A stretch of DNA of 64,000 nt from assembly GCA_021787475.1 (NCBI GenBank), contig JAJYLW010000010.1, positions 1 to 64,000 of the forward strand. Direction: 5' to 3'. The position numbers and the translations under genes are program-made. Positions 1 to 6,803 of the stretch are shown here, one piece after another; positions within the stretch are counted from its first letter, which is position 1, and each line of letters starts with the position of its first letter. The notes beneath the pieces are model-generated. The model worked only from the letters and a program-made list of their open reading frames with translations, ran no database searches and was not told the origin of the DNA. The DNA is from Actinomycetes bacterium (GTDB lineage Bacteria > Actinomycetota > Thermoleophilia > BMS3ABIN01).

Positions 1-353
1 CGGGCAATCGGATAAATTGGCGCGACGCCGACGCCGCCGCCGGCCATGACAACGGTGCCAAATTTTTCGATCTCGCTCGGCAGGCCGAGGGGACCGATGA
101 AATTCGCCAGGGAGTCGCCCGCACTCAGCGTCTGCAGATGGCGGGTGGATTTGCCGACCGCCTGGACAACAATGGTGATTGTTCCCTTGTCACGGTCAAA
201 ATCAGCGATCGTCAGCGGAATCCTTTCGCCCTCCTCGTGAATCCTTAAAATGGCGAACTGCCCCGCCCGGGCGGCGCCCGCAACCGCCGGCGCCTCGATA
301 ACCTGCATGTACACATCGTCAGAATAGTCAACTTTCTCCAGAATCTTGTACAT
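1..353 (-). CDS. NfnA/dihydroorotate-dehydrogenase-electron-transfer-like flavoprotein, partial (C-terminus outside window)
   Basis: The first 117 codons of a gene running off the left edge. It begins at ATG 353-351 after AGGAGATAT. The N-terminal part has a ferredoxin-reductase-type FAD barrel (RAGQFAILRI, RIPLTIADFD) and then the start of the NAD(P)-binding domain (GTVVMAGGGVGVAPIYPIA). This is the pattern of PyrK/NfnA/sulfide-dehydrogenase alpha subunits, which carry FAD and usually a C-terminal 2Fe-2S cluster; that cluster would lie beyond the window. It is the last gene seen of the acs/met run on this strand, 146 bp after acsE. NfnA normally pairs with a GltD-like NfnB, and such a protein is encoded upstream at 3058-5058, so the two may form one complex. 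Family assignment is secure; the partner and substrate are inferred. Confidence 0.85.
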   Translation of the reverse strand, partial: MYKILEKVDYSDDVYMQVIEAPAVAGAARAGQFAILRIHEEGERIPLTIADFDRDKGTITIVVQAVGKSTRHLQTLSAGDSLANFIGPLGLPSEIEKFGTVVMAGGGVGVAPIYPIA

Positions 354-407
354 ATATCTCCTAATTATTAATCAGGCCATCATCCAACCGGATCATTAAT
401 TATTTAA

Positions 408-480
408 TTCATTCTGAGGGAAGCGAAGAATCTGCTTTAAGACAAAACGGGTTCCTCGGCCACTTTACTCCCGGAATGAC
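408..480. repeat. Interspersed TCATTCTGAG...GAAGAATCT-type intergenic element
   Basis: Non-coding stretch between acsE and the NfnA-like gene. It starts with TTCTGAGGGAAGCGAAGAAT and ends with CCCGGAATGAC. Related, shorter and more decayed copies are seen at 20661-20692 (reverse orientation) and 31561-31620. Similar sequences are scattered between genes in other bacteria. No function can be assigned. Confidence 0.5.
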
Positions 481-499
481 AGCCAATCGTTGATACGCC

Positions 500-1288
500 T
501 TATTTTAACTCCGCGTCCGAGACCGAATAAAGCGCTTCATTTTTCAAATCCTTGATCAGCCTGATCGTGCGCATCATCTCCGGATCCTTGACATTGCAGA
601 TTGCGGAAGTCATCCCGGCGCTGGCAAGCAACGGCAGAAAGACGCGCTCGATCGGCCCGCGCAACTCGTCCGGCGCCCCGTTGGAGACATTGGAAAGCCC
701 GCAGGTGGTCTGCACCGGTTCCTCAAACAGGTCGGCGAGCGATTTTAGCACATTTTGCACGGCCACCGCATGCGCCTGGCCCACTTCAACGCCGATTGGA
801 AGGATGATCGGGTCAATCCAGATGCGCTCGTTGGGGATGCCAAGAGCATTGGCCGCCGCCACCAGCTCGTAGGCGAGGCCAATGCGCTCATCGGCGTCGA
901 CGGGGATGTGGGTGGACATCGTCAGGCCGATGATCTCGCAATCGTACTTAGCCGCCAGCGGCAAGATGTTCTCCATCTTGTCCGGCTGGGCGCTGAAGGA
1001 ATTGACCAGCGGCGGCTTGCTGCATGTCTTGATGCCGGCTTCCATCGCTTCATGATTGCTGGTGTCAAGGCAGAGCTGCAGGTCGGAAACTTCCTGAATT
1101 GTTTTCACCATCCACTCCATCAGCGCCGGGCCGTCCTTGCGCGCCGGCCCCAGGTTGACGTCAAGCAGATCGGCGCCGGCCTCGGTGCACTCGCGCGCCA
1201 GCTGCTGCACCGGTCCCGGGTCGCGCGCCTGCATCGCCTCGCCGATCTTCTTGTTCATCACGTTGATGTTCTCAGCGATTGCCTTCAT
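500..1288 (-). CDS. acsE: Methyltetrahydrofolate:corrinoid/iron-sulfur protein methyltransferase
   Basis: Transfers the methyl group of CH3-THF to the cobalt of the corrinoid iron-sulfur protein (AcsCD), the link between the folate branch and acetyl-CoA synthase. The protein is 262 aa, the usual AcsE length, and is a single pterin-binding TIM barrel: DLLDVNLGPARKDG near residue 40, CLDTSNHEAM near 73 and a C-terminal ICNVKDPEM segment. ATG at 1288 follows a strong AGGAGG. It lies downstream of metF in the same orientation, separated by about 130 bp that hold two palindromes. All genes of AcsE's reaction partners (acsC, acsD, metF) are in the same locus. Confidence 0.95.
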   Translation of the reverse strand: MKAIAENINVMNKKIGEAMQARDPGPVQQLARECTEAGADLLDVNLGPARKDGPALMEWMVKTIQEVSDLQLCLDTSNHEAMEAGIKTCSKPPLVNSFSAQPDKMENILPLAAKYDCEIIGLTMSTHIPVDADERIGLAYELVAAANALGIPNERIWIDPIILPIGVEVGQAHAVAVQNVLKSLADLFEEPVQTTCGLSNVSNGAPDELRGPIERVFLPLLASAGMTSAICNVKDPEMMRTIRLIKDLKNEALYSVSDAELK

Positions 1289-1330
1289 CTAGCCTCCTAG
1301 TTCAGTTATTACGCATCCAAGTCCGCTGGG

Positions 1331-1392
1331 CACAGGCCTCCGGGCCTGTGTAACCGCAAACCGCCGTTATTACACAGACTTGGAAGCCTGTG
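1331..1392. repeat. Two REP-like palindromes (CACAGGCC..GGCCTGTG)
   Basis: Between metF and acsE lie two dyads: CACAGGCC/GGCCTGTG at 1331-1350 (8-bp perfect stem, 4-nt loop) and CACAG/CTGTG at 1373-1392. They resemble palindromes at 13153-13173, 25141-25159 and 25196-25216. They could act as weak terminators or mRNA-stabilising hairpins; this is inference. Confidence 0.6.
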
Positions 1393-1419
1393 CCTCCTGT
1401 TTGCAGTTAATGCCTCCCG

Positions 1420-2328
1420 TTATGGTTTTAGTCCTGCCCTTTTCACGATTTCCGGCACCGCTTTTTCCCACTCGACCGCCATGATATGGACGCCGGCCAC
1501 GCCCTCGATCTCGCGGACGCGGTTGATGACGTCGACGCATACCTCGATCCCCTCATCCTGGGCGTCCCCAGCCGCGCTCATGCGTTCGATAACCTCATCG
1601 GGCACGTCCATGCCGGCCACCCTGTTCTTCATGTATTTTGCCATGCCGGCGCTTTTAAGCGGAGCGACGCCGGCGAGAATACGGCAGCGCTCGCTGACCC
1701 CCAGCTCGCGGCACTGATGCATAAATTCTTCAAACTTGCCAACGTTGAAGACAATCTGGGTCTGGACAAAATCTATCCCGGCGTCAACCTTCTTCGCCAG
1801 CCTGAGCACCCGGTAAGGGAACGGGTCGGCATAAGGATTGGCGGCGGCGCCGATAAAGAGCCGCGGCGACTTTCCGGTCATCTCTTCGCCGTTTTGAAAG
1901 ACGGGGCCGTCGCGCATTTCCCTGACCATTTTGATAAGAGTTATCGAATCCAGATCAAAGACGCCCAGCGCCTCCGGATGATTGCCGAAGCACTGGTGGT
2001 CGCCGGTGAGGCAGAGGAGGTTCCTGACCCCAAGCGCCGCCGCCCCGAGGATGTCGGCCTGGATCGCGAGGCGGTTGCGGTCGCGGCAGGTCATCTGCAT
2101 CACCGGCTCCAAGCCCTGCTCGACGCAGATCCTGGCGGCGGCTGCGCTTGACATGCGCACGATGGCCGTCTGGTTGTCGGTGATGTTGACCGCATCGACA
2201 TGGCCCTTAAGAATGCCGGCCTTGTCAATTATTACCTGGGGATCAGCCGACTTGGGCGGACCGAGCTCCGCCGTGACGGCAAAAACGCCCGACTCCAGCA
2301 CTTTCTCCAGATTTGAACCAGCTTTCAA
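1420..2328 (-). CDS. metF: Methylenetetrahydrofolate reductase, catalytic subunit
   Basis: Reduces CH2-THF to CH3-THF. The 302-aa protein is a short MetF barrel: FAVTAELGPPKSADPQ at the N-terminus (conserved Glu), DAVNITDNQTA, LCLTGDHQ (FAD/folate region) and FVQTQIVFN. An open frame continues to 2784 but overlaps metV in another frame. The chosen start is TTG 2328-2326, preceded by GGAAGGG at good spacing and lying 2 nt after the metV stop, giving MKAGSNLEKVLESG. MetF of this short type is usually found with the zinc/FeS partner MetV, present immediately upstream. No NAD(P)H-binding domain is visible, so reducing power must come from partners, perhaps the fused oxidoreductase at 3058-5058. 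Confidence 0.93.
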   Translation of the reverse strand: MKAGSNLEKVLESGVFAVTAELGPPKSADPQVIIDKAGILKGHVDAVNITDNQTAIVRMSSAAAARICVEQGLEPVMQMTCRDRNRLAIQADILGAAALGVRNLLCLTGDHQCFGNHPEALGVFDLDSITLIKMVREMRDGPVFQNGEEMTGKSPRLFIGAAANPYADPFPYRVLRLAKKVDAGIDFVQTQIVFNVGKFEEFMHQCRELGVSERCRILAGVAPLKSAGMAKYMKNRVAGMDVPDEVIERMSAAGDAQDEGIEVCVDVINRVREIEGVAGVHIMAVEWEKAVPEIVKRAGLKP

Positions 2329-2330
2329 GG

Positions 2331-2993
2331 CTAAAACCCTTCCTTTTTCATCGTGCGCGGCCCGCCGGAGTTGGACAGGTTCCACTTCTTCGGCCCGATG
2401 ATCCTTTTCAGCGTATCCAGATCGCCCAGCGCCGCCAGGCGGTCGTAGATTTCCTGCCAGGCGCAGGGTACTTCCGGGGAAATCTCGCAGCGGCCGTTTT
2501 GTGAACCGCCGCAGGGGCCGTTCAGCAGCGTCTTGGCACAGCGAGCCACCGGGCAGATGCCGCCGGTGGCGGCAATCATGCAGGAACCGCAGGCGGCGCA
2601 GTACTCGGTCCAGACGTGATGCTGCTTGACATAACCCAGCATGTTGGTGTTCATCGCCGGCACAACCCGCTTGGCCGGATAACGGAACACCAGCCCCTGG
2701 GGCCCGATGCTGCAGGCGGTGGACAGGATGATATCCGCCTTCTCCACCTGATCGGCAATCGCATCCAGGTATTCGTTTTCGCACTGGCGCAAAACAGTGA
2801 CACTATCAACACCGCCCTGGATGCCGTCCCGGCGGCGGGCGATTTGAAGCTGCTGGGCCATCTGCTCGGCCTCCTTTTCACCGCCGGTCAGGCAGACCGC
2901 GACGCACGTGTTGCAGCCGGCGACAAGCACATTGGCGTACGGGTCGGTCATCTTCCTGATCTCGTCAAAATTTTTGCGCTCAGCTGTAATCAT
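2331..2993 (-). CDS. metV: MetV, iron-sulfur/zinc partner subunit of methylenetetrahydrofolate reductase
   Basis: A 220-aa cysteine-rich protein of the MTHFR C-terminal-domain family. It has an N-terminal Rossmann-like part (NVLVAGCNTCVAVCLTGGEK) and a C-terminal cluster-binding region with CAACGSC, GGICPVARCAK and LNGPCGG motifs. In acetogens MetV is needed for stable, active MetF and carries electrons to it. Its stop lies 2 nt before the metF start, so translation is probably coupled. The ATG at 2993 has only a weak ribosome site. The gene follows the fused oxidoreductase by about 65 bp in the same direction. Confidence 0.92.
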   Translation of the reverse strand: MITAERKNFDEIRKMTDPYANVLVAGCNTCVAVCLTGGEKEAEQMAQQLQIARRRDGIQGGVDSVTVLRQCENEYLDAIADQVEKADIILSTACSIGPQGLVFRYPAKRVVPAMNTNMLGYVKQHHVWTEYCAACGSCMIAATGGICPVARCAKTLLNGPCGGSQNGRCEISPEVPCAWQEIYDRLAALGDLDTLKRIIGPKKWNLSNSGGPRTMKKEGF

Positions 2994-3057
2994 TTAACAA
3001 ATAGTTTCCGAGTTCCGAGTTCCGGTTTTACCTCGAAGAACAATCACCTGCACGAAC

Positions 3058-5058
3058 TTATTCTTTCTTGCATTTCAGCTCCGGCTCGATCCGGATTTCG
3101 ATTGCGCCGGGATCGAGCCCCGCATCCTCGATCAATCTCTGCGCTTCGGCAACGGCCGCTCTCGCCTGCCGGTGACCATGGATGAAGTGGCCGTCGTCGC
3201 TCTCGCTGCAGACAGCCAGATAGACCTTTTCAAAGCCCGTCGCAAACGCATGCAGCAGCAGGCGAACGCTTAGCCGTCCCGTGCAAGGCAGAATTACGGT
3301 TGCAGCCTCCGGCGCCACCCGCGACTGGGAGTACCAGCAGCCAAACTCCAGCTCGCCGCCACCGCCCGCAAGCGTCGCCTCGATCTCGGCCGCGATCTGA
3401 TCTTCCGGCTTGGCTGTTATGTCGATGGCTTTTGTCGGACATTGGGTAAAGCAGATGCCGCACACCTGGCAGCGCTCCGGCGAGATGCCGCCGAGCCCGT
3501 CTCTGTCGGGCCAGGGCGCCCCGTAGGGGCAGACGCGCACGCAGGTAAGACAGGCAATGCATTTAAGCTCGGAGTAGCGCGCGCCGGCGGCGCAAAGCAG
3601 GCAGCGCGACGCCTCACAGCGGGCCTCCGCTTCCGGCATGCCCGTCTCCACCTCCACAAAATCCTGGATGCGCTCCCCGGCCGGGCGCGCCGGCATCTTT
3701 CTTCGCGGCGCCGGCTTTACTTTGGCGGCCACGTCGGCCGGCACTTCGCCAATTGCAACCGGATCGTGCGGAAAGTCAACATCCACCCCCAGGTGGCGCG
3801 CCACGGCGATCGCCGCCCGCTTGCCGCTCGCGAGCGCGTTCACCGCCGCGCCGGGGCCTGTGACCACCTCGCCGCTGGCAAAGACGCCGCTCCGGGTGGT
3901 CGTCATCTGCTTGCGGTCGAAAACAAGGATGCCGTTCTCATTGACTTCTGGTCCGTTATTCGGTAAAAAAGAAAGGTTTGACATCTGGCCAATGGCGATT
4001 ATGACCGTATCGCCCGGCACCACGGAAAGATCAGTCTCGCAGAATCTGGGCGCGAACCGGCCTCGCTCATCAAAGACCGACTCGCATTTTTTCACTTCGA
4101 GCCCTTCAACCCTGTCATCGCCGATGATTGCGTTCGGGCCATGGCTGCAGATGATCTCAATGCCCTCCGACTTTGCATCTTCGATCTCCCAGCTGTGTGC
4201 CGGCATCTCGTAATCGGCCTCGAGGCAGACCATCGTCAGCTTGCCGCCGGAGAGGCGCCTGGCGGAGCGGGCCACGTCGATGGCGACGTTGCCGCCGCCG
4301 ATGACGATGATCTCCTTGCCCAGGTCCGGCGCGGCGCGGCCGGCGTTAACCGCCTCCAGGAACGGCACCGCCAGGAGCACCTGCGGCAGGTCAACTCCGG
4401 GAACCGGCAGCGTGCGGCTGTCGGAGAGGCCGGCGGCAATTAGCACGGCGTCAAACTCGCGCGCCAGACTGTCAAACTGAACGTCCTCACCGACGCCGAC
4501 ACCGGTTCTGATCTCAACCCCCATGCCGCGGATGTAATCGATGTCCTCGTCAAGAATGTTTTTTGGCAGGCGGTAGCTGAGGATGCCGGTGCGCAGGAAG
4601 CCGCCGGCTTCGGGCTGCCGCTCGAAGACGACCGGCTTAACACCCATGAGCGCCAGATCATGCGCCGCCCCCAGTCCGGACGGACCGGAGCCGACAATGG
4701 CAACTTTCTTGCCTGTCGTAAATTCCGGCCGTGGCGGCCTGTATCCCAATCCGGCCGCCTTGGCGCCGTCGGAAGCGACCCGCTTCAGGCTGCAGATGGC
4801 GATCGGCTCATCCACCTGGCCGCGACGGCAAGCATCCTCGCACGGATGCGGGCAGATGCGGCCGATCACCTGCGGGAGCGGATTGGTCTCCCTGACCACC
4901 GCCAGCGCTTCAGCCGGCTTGCCCTCGGCAACAAATTGAATATACCGCTGCGCGTCCGTATGAATCGGGCAGGCTGCCTCGCAGGGAGGACGTTTAAGTT
5001 TATCGCCCGAGACGGGGCGGGAAAAAGAACGCTCGATTTTCCGCTGGCCGTTGCTCAT
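3058..5058 (-). CDS. Fused GltD/NfnB-like flavoprotein + 2x[4Fe-4S] ferredoxin + MvhD-like domain
   Basis: A 666-aa multidomain oxidoreductase. Residues 20-90 form the cysteine domain of glutamate-synthase small subunits (CEAACP, RICPHPCEDACRRG). Residues 117-425 form the two-dinucleotide-fold flavoprotein (GSGPSGLGAA at 123 for FAD, VIGGGNVAIDVARSA at 252 for NAD(P)H). Residues 481-545 hold extra cysteines and two 4Fe-4S motifs (CIACLTCVRVCP, CQVCGICFTQCP). The C-terminal 90 residues resemble MvhD, the hydrogenase/heterodisulfide-reductase iron-sulfur subunit (FGCWYS, PCTGR, FATGFEKVYLAVC, HFIHG). It sits directly upstream of metV-metF, so it probably feeds electrons to MetFV, possibly with the NfnA-like protein at 1-353. 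The reaction and any flavin-based bifurcation are inferred. ATG 5058 has no clear Shine-Dalgarno site. Confidence 0.85.
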   Translation of the reverse strand: MSNGQRKIERSFSRPVSGDKLKRPPCEAACPIHTDAQRYIQFVAEGKPAEALAVVRETNPLPQVIGRICPHPCEDACRRGQVDEPIAICSLKRVASDGAKAAGLGYRPPRPEFTTGKKVAIVGSGPSGLGAAHDLALMGVKPVVFERQPEAGGFLRTGILSYRLPKNILDEDIDYIRGMGVEIRTGVGVGEDVQFDSLAREFDAVLIAAGLSDSRTLPVPGVDLPQVLLAVPFLEAVNAGRAAPDLGKEIIVIGGGNVAIDVARSARRLSGGKLTMVCLEADYEMPAHSWEIEDAKSEGIEIICSHGPNAIIGDDRVEGLEVKKCESVFDERGRFAPRFCETDLSVVPGDTVIIAIGQMSNLSFLPNNGPEVNENGILVFDRKQMTTTRSGVFASGEVVTGPGAAVNALASGKRAAIAVARHLGVDVDFPHDPVAIGEVPADVAAKVKPAPRRKMPARPAGERIQDFVEVETGMPEAEARCEASRCLLCAAGARYSELKCIACLTCVRVCPYGAPWPDRDGLGGISPERCQVCGICFTQCPTKAIDITAKPEDQIAAEIEATLAGGGGELEFGCWYSQSRVAPEAATVILPCTGRLSVRLLLHAFATGFEKVYLAVCSESDDGHFIHGHRQARAAVAEAQRLIEDAGLDPGAIEIRIEPELKCKKE

Positions 5059-5189
5059 AACAAGAAAGTTTCGTGTTTGGCGTTAAACCTCATTTCAAAT
5101 AGAACGCGAAACGCAAAACACGAAAGGCGAAACGAGGACCCCTCTGGCGTGACGACCCCGCAGGCAGCCTTCCAACTCAATCATTTAGT

Positions 5190-6536
5190 TTAGGCCGCTG
5201 TCCACTGCCTGAGAAACTTGGGGATGTCGGCCGCCTCGCGCACCCCCACCTGCACCTGCCAGCCTTCGCCCAACTCCTCCTCCAGCTCACCGGATATCTG
5301 GGCGACGTAGCCGGGAATGACAACCTTCTTATGTGGCGCCTTCTCCTCGATGCCGCTTTTTTTCAGGAACGGCGCGATGGCGTCGGCGACGAACTTGCCC
5401 GCCGCCCAGGCTGTCAGGACCGACTGGCCTTCAACGTCCATAATGCAGAGCCAGGCGGGAACCTTGCTCGCTTCCACCTCCGATGAGACGGTGAAGTACG
5501 TCAACGAAAAATTGGTCGTCACCAGAATCGGCGCCTCGGGGCCGGGCTCGTTTACCGGGTAGACGCCCTCCTCCATCTGCATCGGCTTCTGCGGGTCGGT
5601 GTAGATGTTCTGGCCCAGGTACAGCAGCGGCAGCGTCCGCGCCGGCTCCAGGTCCGAAAGGATGACTATGCCCGCGTACTTGGCCACAAACACGGCCGCA
5701 TAGACGGCTTCCAGCATCCTGTCATCGGTCATTTGACAAGGAAAGCCTATCGTCGGAAATCCCAGCGCCCTGAAAGTCTTCTTGATGGCGGCGCGGCGGA
5801 TGATCGTCTGGTCCAGCAGCACGTCGCCGAGGCTGCTTGACGCCGGATCGAGCACCACTTCCTTGAAATCGCCGTCCAGCGCTTTTTGGCCCAGCTCGGC
5901 CAGCTTGTCAAGGCTAGAAGCCTTGATGGCAAATGGGACGTCCAGCTCCCTGGCAACGGCGGCAACCGCGTCAAAGTTCTCTTCCGAGGCCGCGTACAGG
6001 AGCGGCTTTTTTCCCTTCAGCGCCCCGGCGGCTGTTTTCAGCGCCCCGGCGTCTTCATGCATCAGCACCAGCGCCGCGCCCGAGCCTGTATCAACCTTGG
6101 CCGCCAGCGCCGCCAGCGTCGCGCCGTCGGAGGCTTTAACCGCCGCCACCCGCGGCCTCAACGTCCTGCCGACATAATTGAACTGCTGCTCCTTGAGCTG
6201 GCCGATCAGGCTGGCGACGGCGGCCTCCTCCATCTCATCGGTGATCAGCACGCCTATGCCCGGCATGTTCTCAAACCGCTTCTCGTGCCGGTACATAACG
6301 GTTTCCTCGCCAACGGTAACAGCCAGATCGCCGGCGCCGATGGTAACCTTGCGCACCGGCGGCGCCGATGCCTCGCCGAGGGCAGCCTTGGCCTCATCGG
6401 AGACGTAAGGGCACTTGTCAAGCTCCGCCTTGCCGGCGGCAAGCTGCATCGCGAACGCCATGCAGGTTGGGAAACCACATTCCTTGCAATTGGTCTTTGC
6501 CAGCAGCTTGAAAATTTGCAGACCGCTTAAAGCCAC
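5190..6536 (-). CDS. acsC: Corrinoid/iron-sulfur protein large subunit (CODH/ACS gamma)
   Basis: Carries a cobamide cofactor and one low-potential 4Fe-4S cluster; it accepts methyl from AcsE and gives it to acetyl-CoA synthase. The 448-aa protein has the N-terminal cluster motif KTNCKECGFPTC followed by DKCP near residue 41, then a TIM barrel and a C-terminal cobamide-binding region. The start is GTG 6536 after AAGGGAG. It is 267 bp downstream of acsB, a gap filled partly by a long hairpin at 6661-6773, and 131 bp upstream of the fused oxidoreductase. Confidence 0.96.
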   Translation of the reverse strand: MALSGLQIFKLLAKTNCKECGFPTCMAFAMQLAAGKAELDKCPYVSDEAKAALGEASAPPVRKVTIGAGDLAVTVGEETVMYRHEKRFENMPGIGVLITDEMEEAAVASLIGQLKEQQFNYVGRTLRPRVAAVKASDGATLAALAAKVDTGSGAALVLMHEDAGALKTAAGALKGKKPLLYAASEENFDAVAAVARELDVPFAIKASSLDKLAELGQKALDGDFKEVVLDPASSSLGDVLLDQTIIRRAAIKKTFRALGFPTIGFPCQMTDDRMLEAVYAAVFVAKYAGIVILSDLEPARTLPLLYLGQNIYTDPQKPMQMEEGVYPVNEPGPEAPILVTTNFSLTYFTVSSEVEASKVPAWLCIMDVEGQSVLTAWAAGKFVADAIAPFLKKSGIEEKAPHKKVVIPGYVAQISGELEEELGEGWQVQVGVREAADIPKFLRQWTAA

Positions 6537-6660
6537 GTGTCACACTCCCTTCTGATAGCTCGGGTCATTTACAACTGCAATCACTTTACGGGCGCCCGTC
6601 GGGCTGCCGGCGGCCTTTAAAAAGAGCGCCGGTGATTATTTATTGATGCGAGCCAATTCA

Positions 6661-6773
6661 GGAGCCGGACGGGAAAGACCCCGAGCGACTTCGAAATCGC
6701 GCCATCTGGCTCAATCTTTGCATTAACCCTGCACGCGATGAACGGAGCGAGCGGGTTTTCTCCGTCCGGCTCC
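6661..6773 (-). other. 113-nt structured element between acsB and acsC (12-bp perfect terminal stem)
   Basis: GGAGCCGGACGG at one end is exactly complementary to CCGTCCGGCTCC at the other. The pairing can continue inward through AGAAA/TTTC and CCCG/CGGG segments. Inside are smaller dyads: GCGATTTC/GAAGTCGC (one G.U pair), TGCA..TGCA, and ATCGCG/CGCGAT. No T-tract follows and no tRNA T-loop motif is present, so it is neither a plain terminator nor a tRNA. As it lies in the transcribed spacer of the acs operon it may be an RNA processing or stability element that sets AcsB:AcsC ratios. That role is inference. Confidence 0.55.
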
Positions 6774-6803
6774 AAAAGCTGAGGGAAACATCCGCCGCCG
6801 CAT

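Noticed and set aside
755-1300. Long plus-strand frames opposite acsE, metF and other GC-rich genes
   Set aside because: They mirror real genes, have no ribosome sites and no family resemblance; they result from high GC content.
6661-6773. tRNA-Sec or 5S-like RNA reading of the long hairpin
   Set aside because: No T-loop consensus, no UCA anticodon arm and no 5S core motifs.
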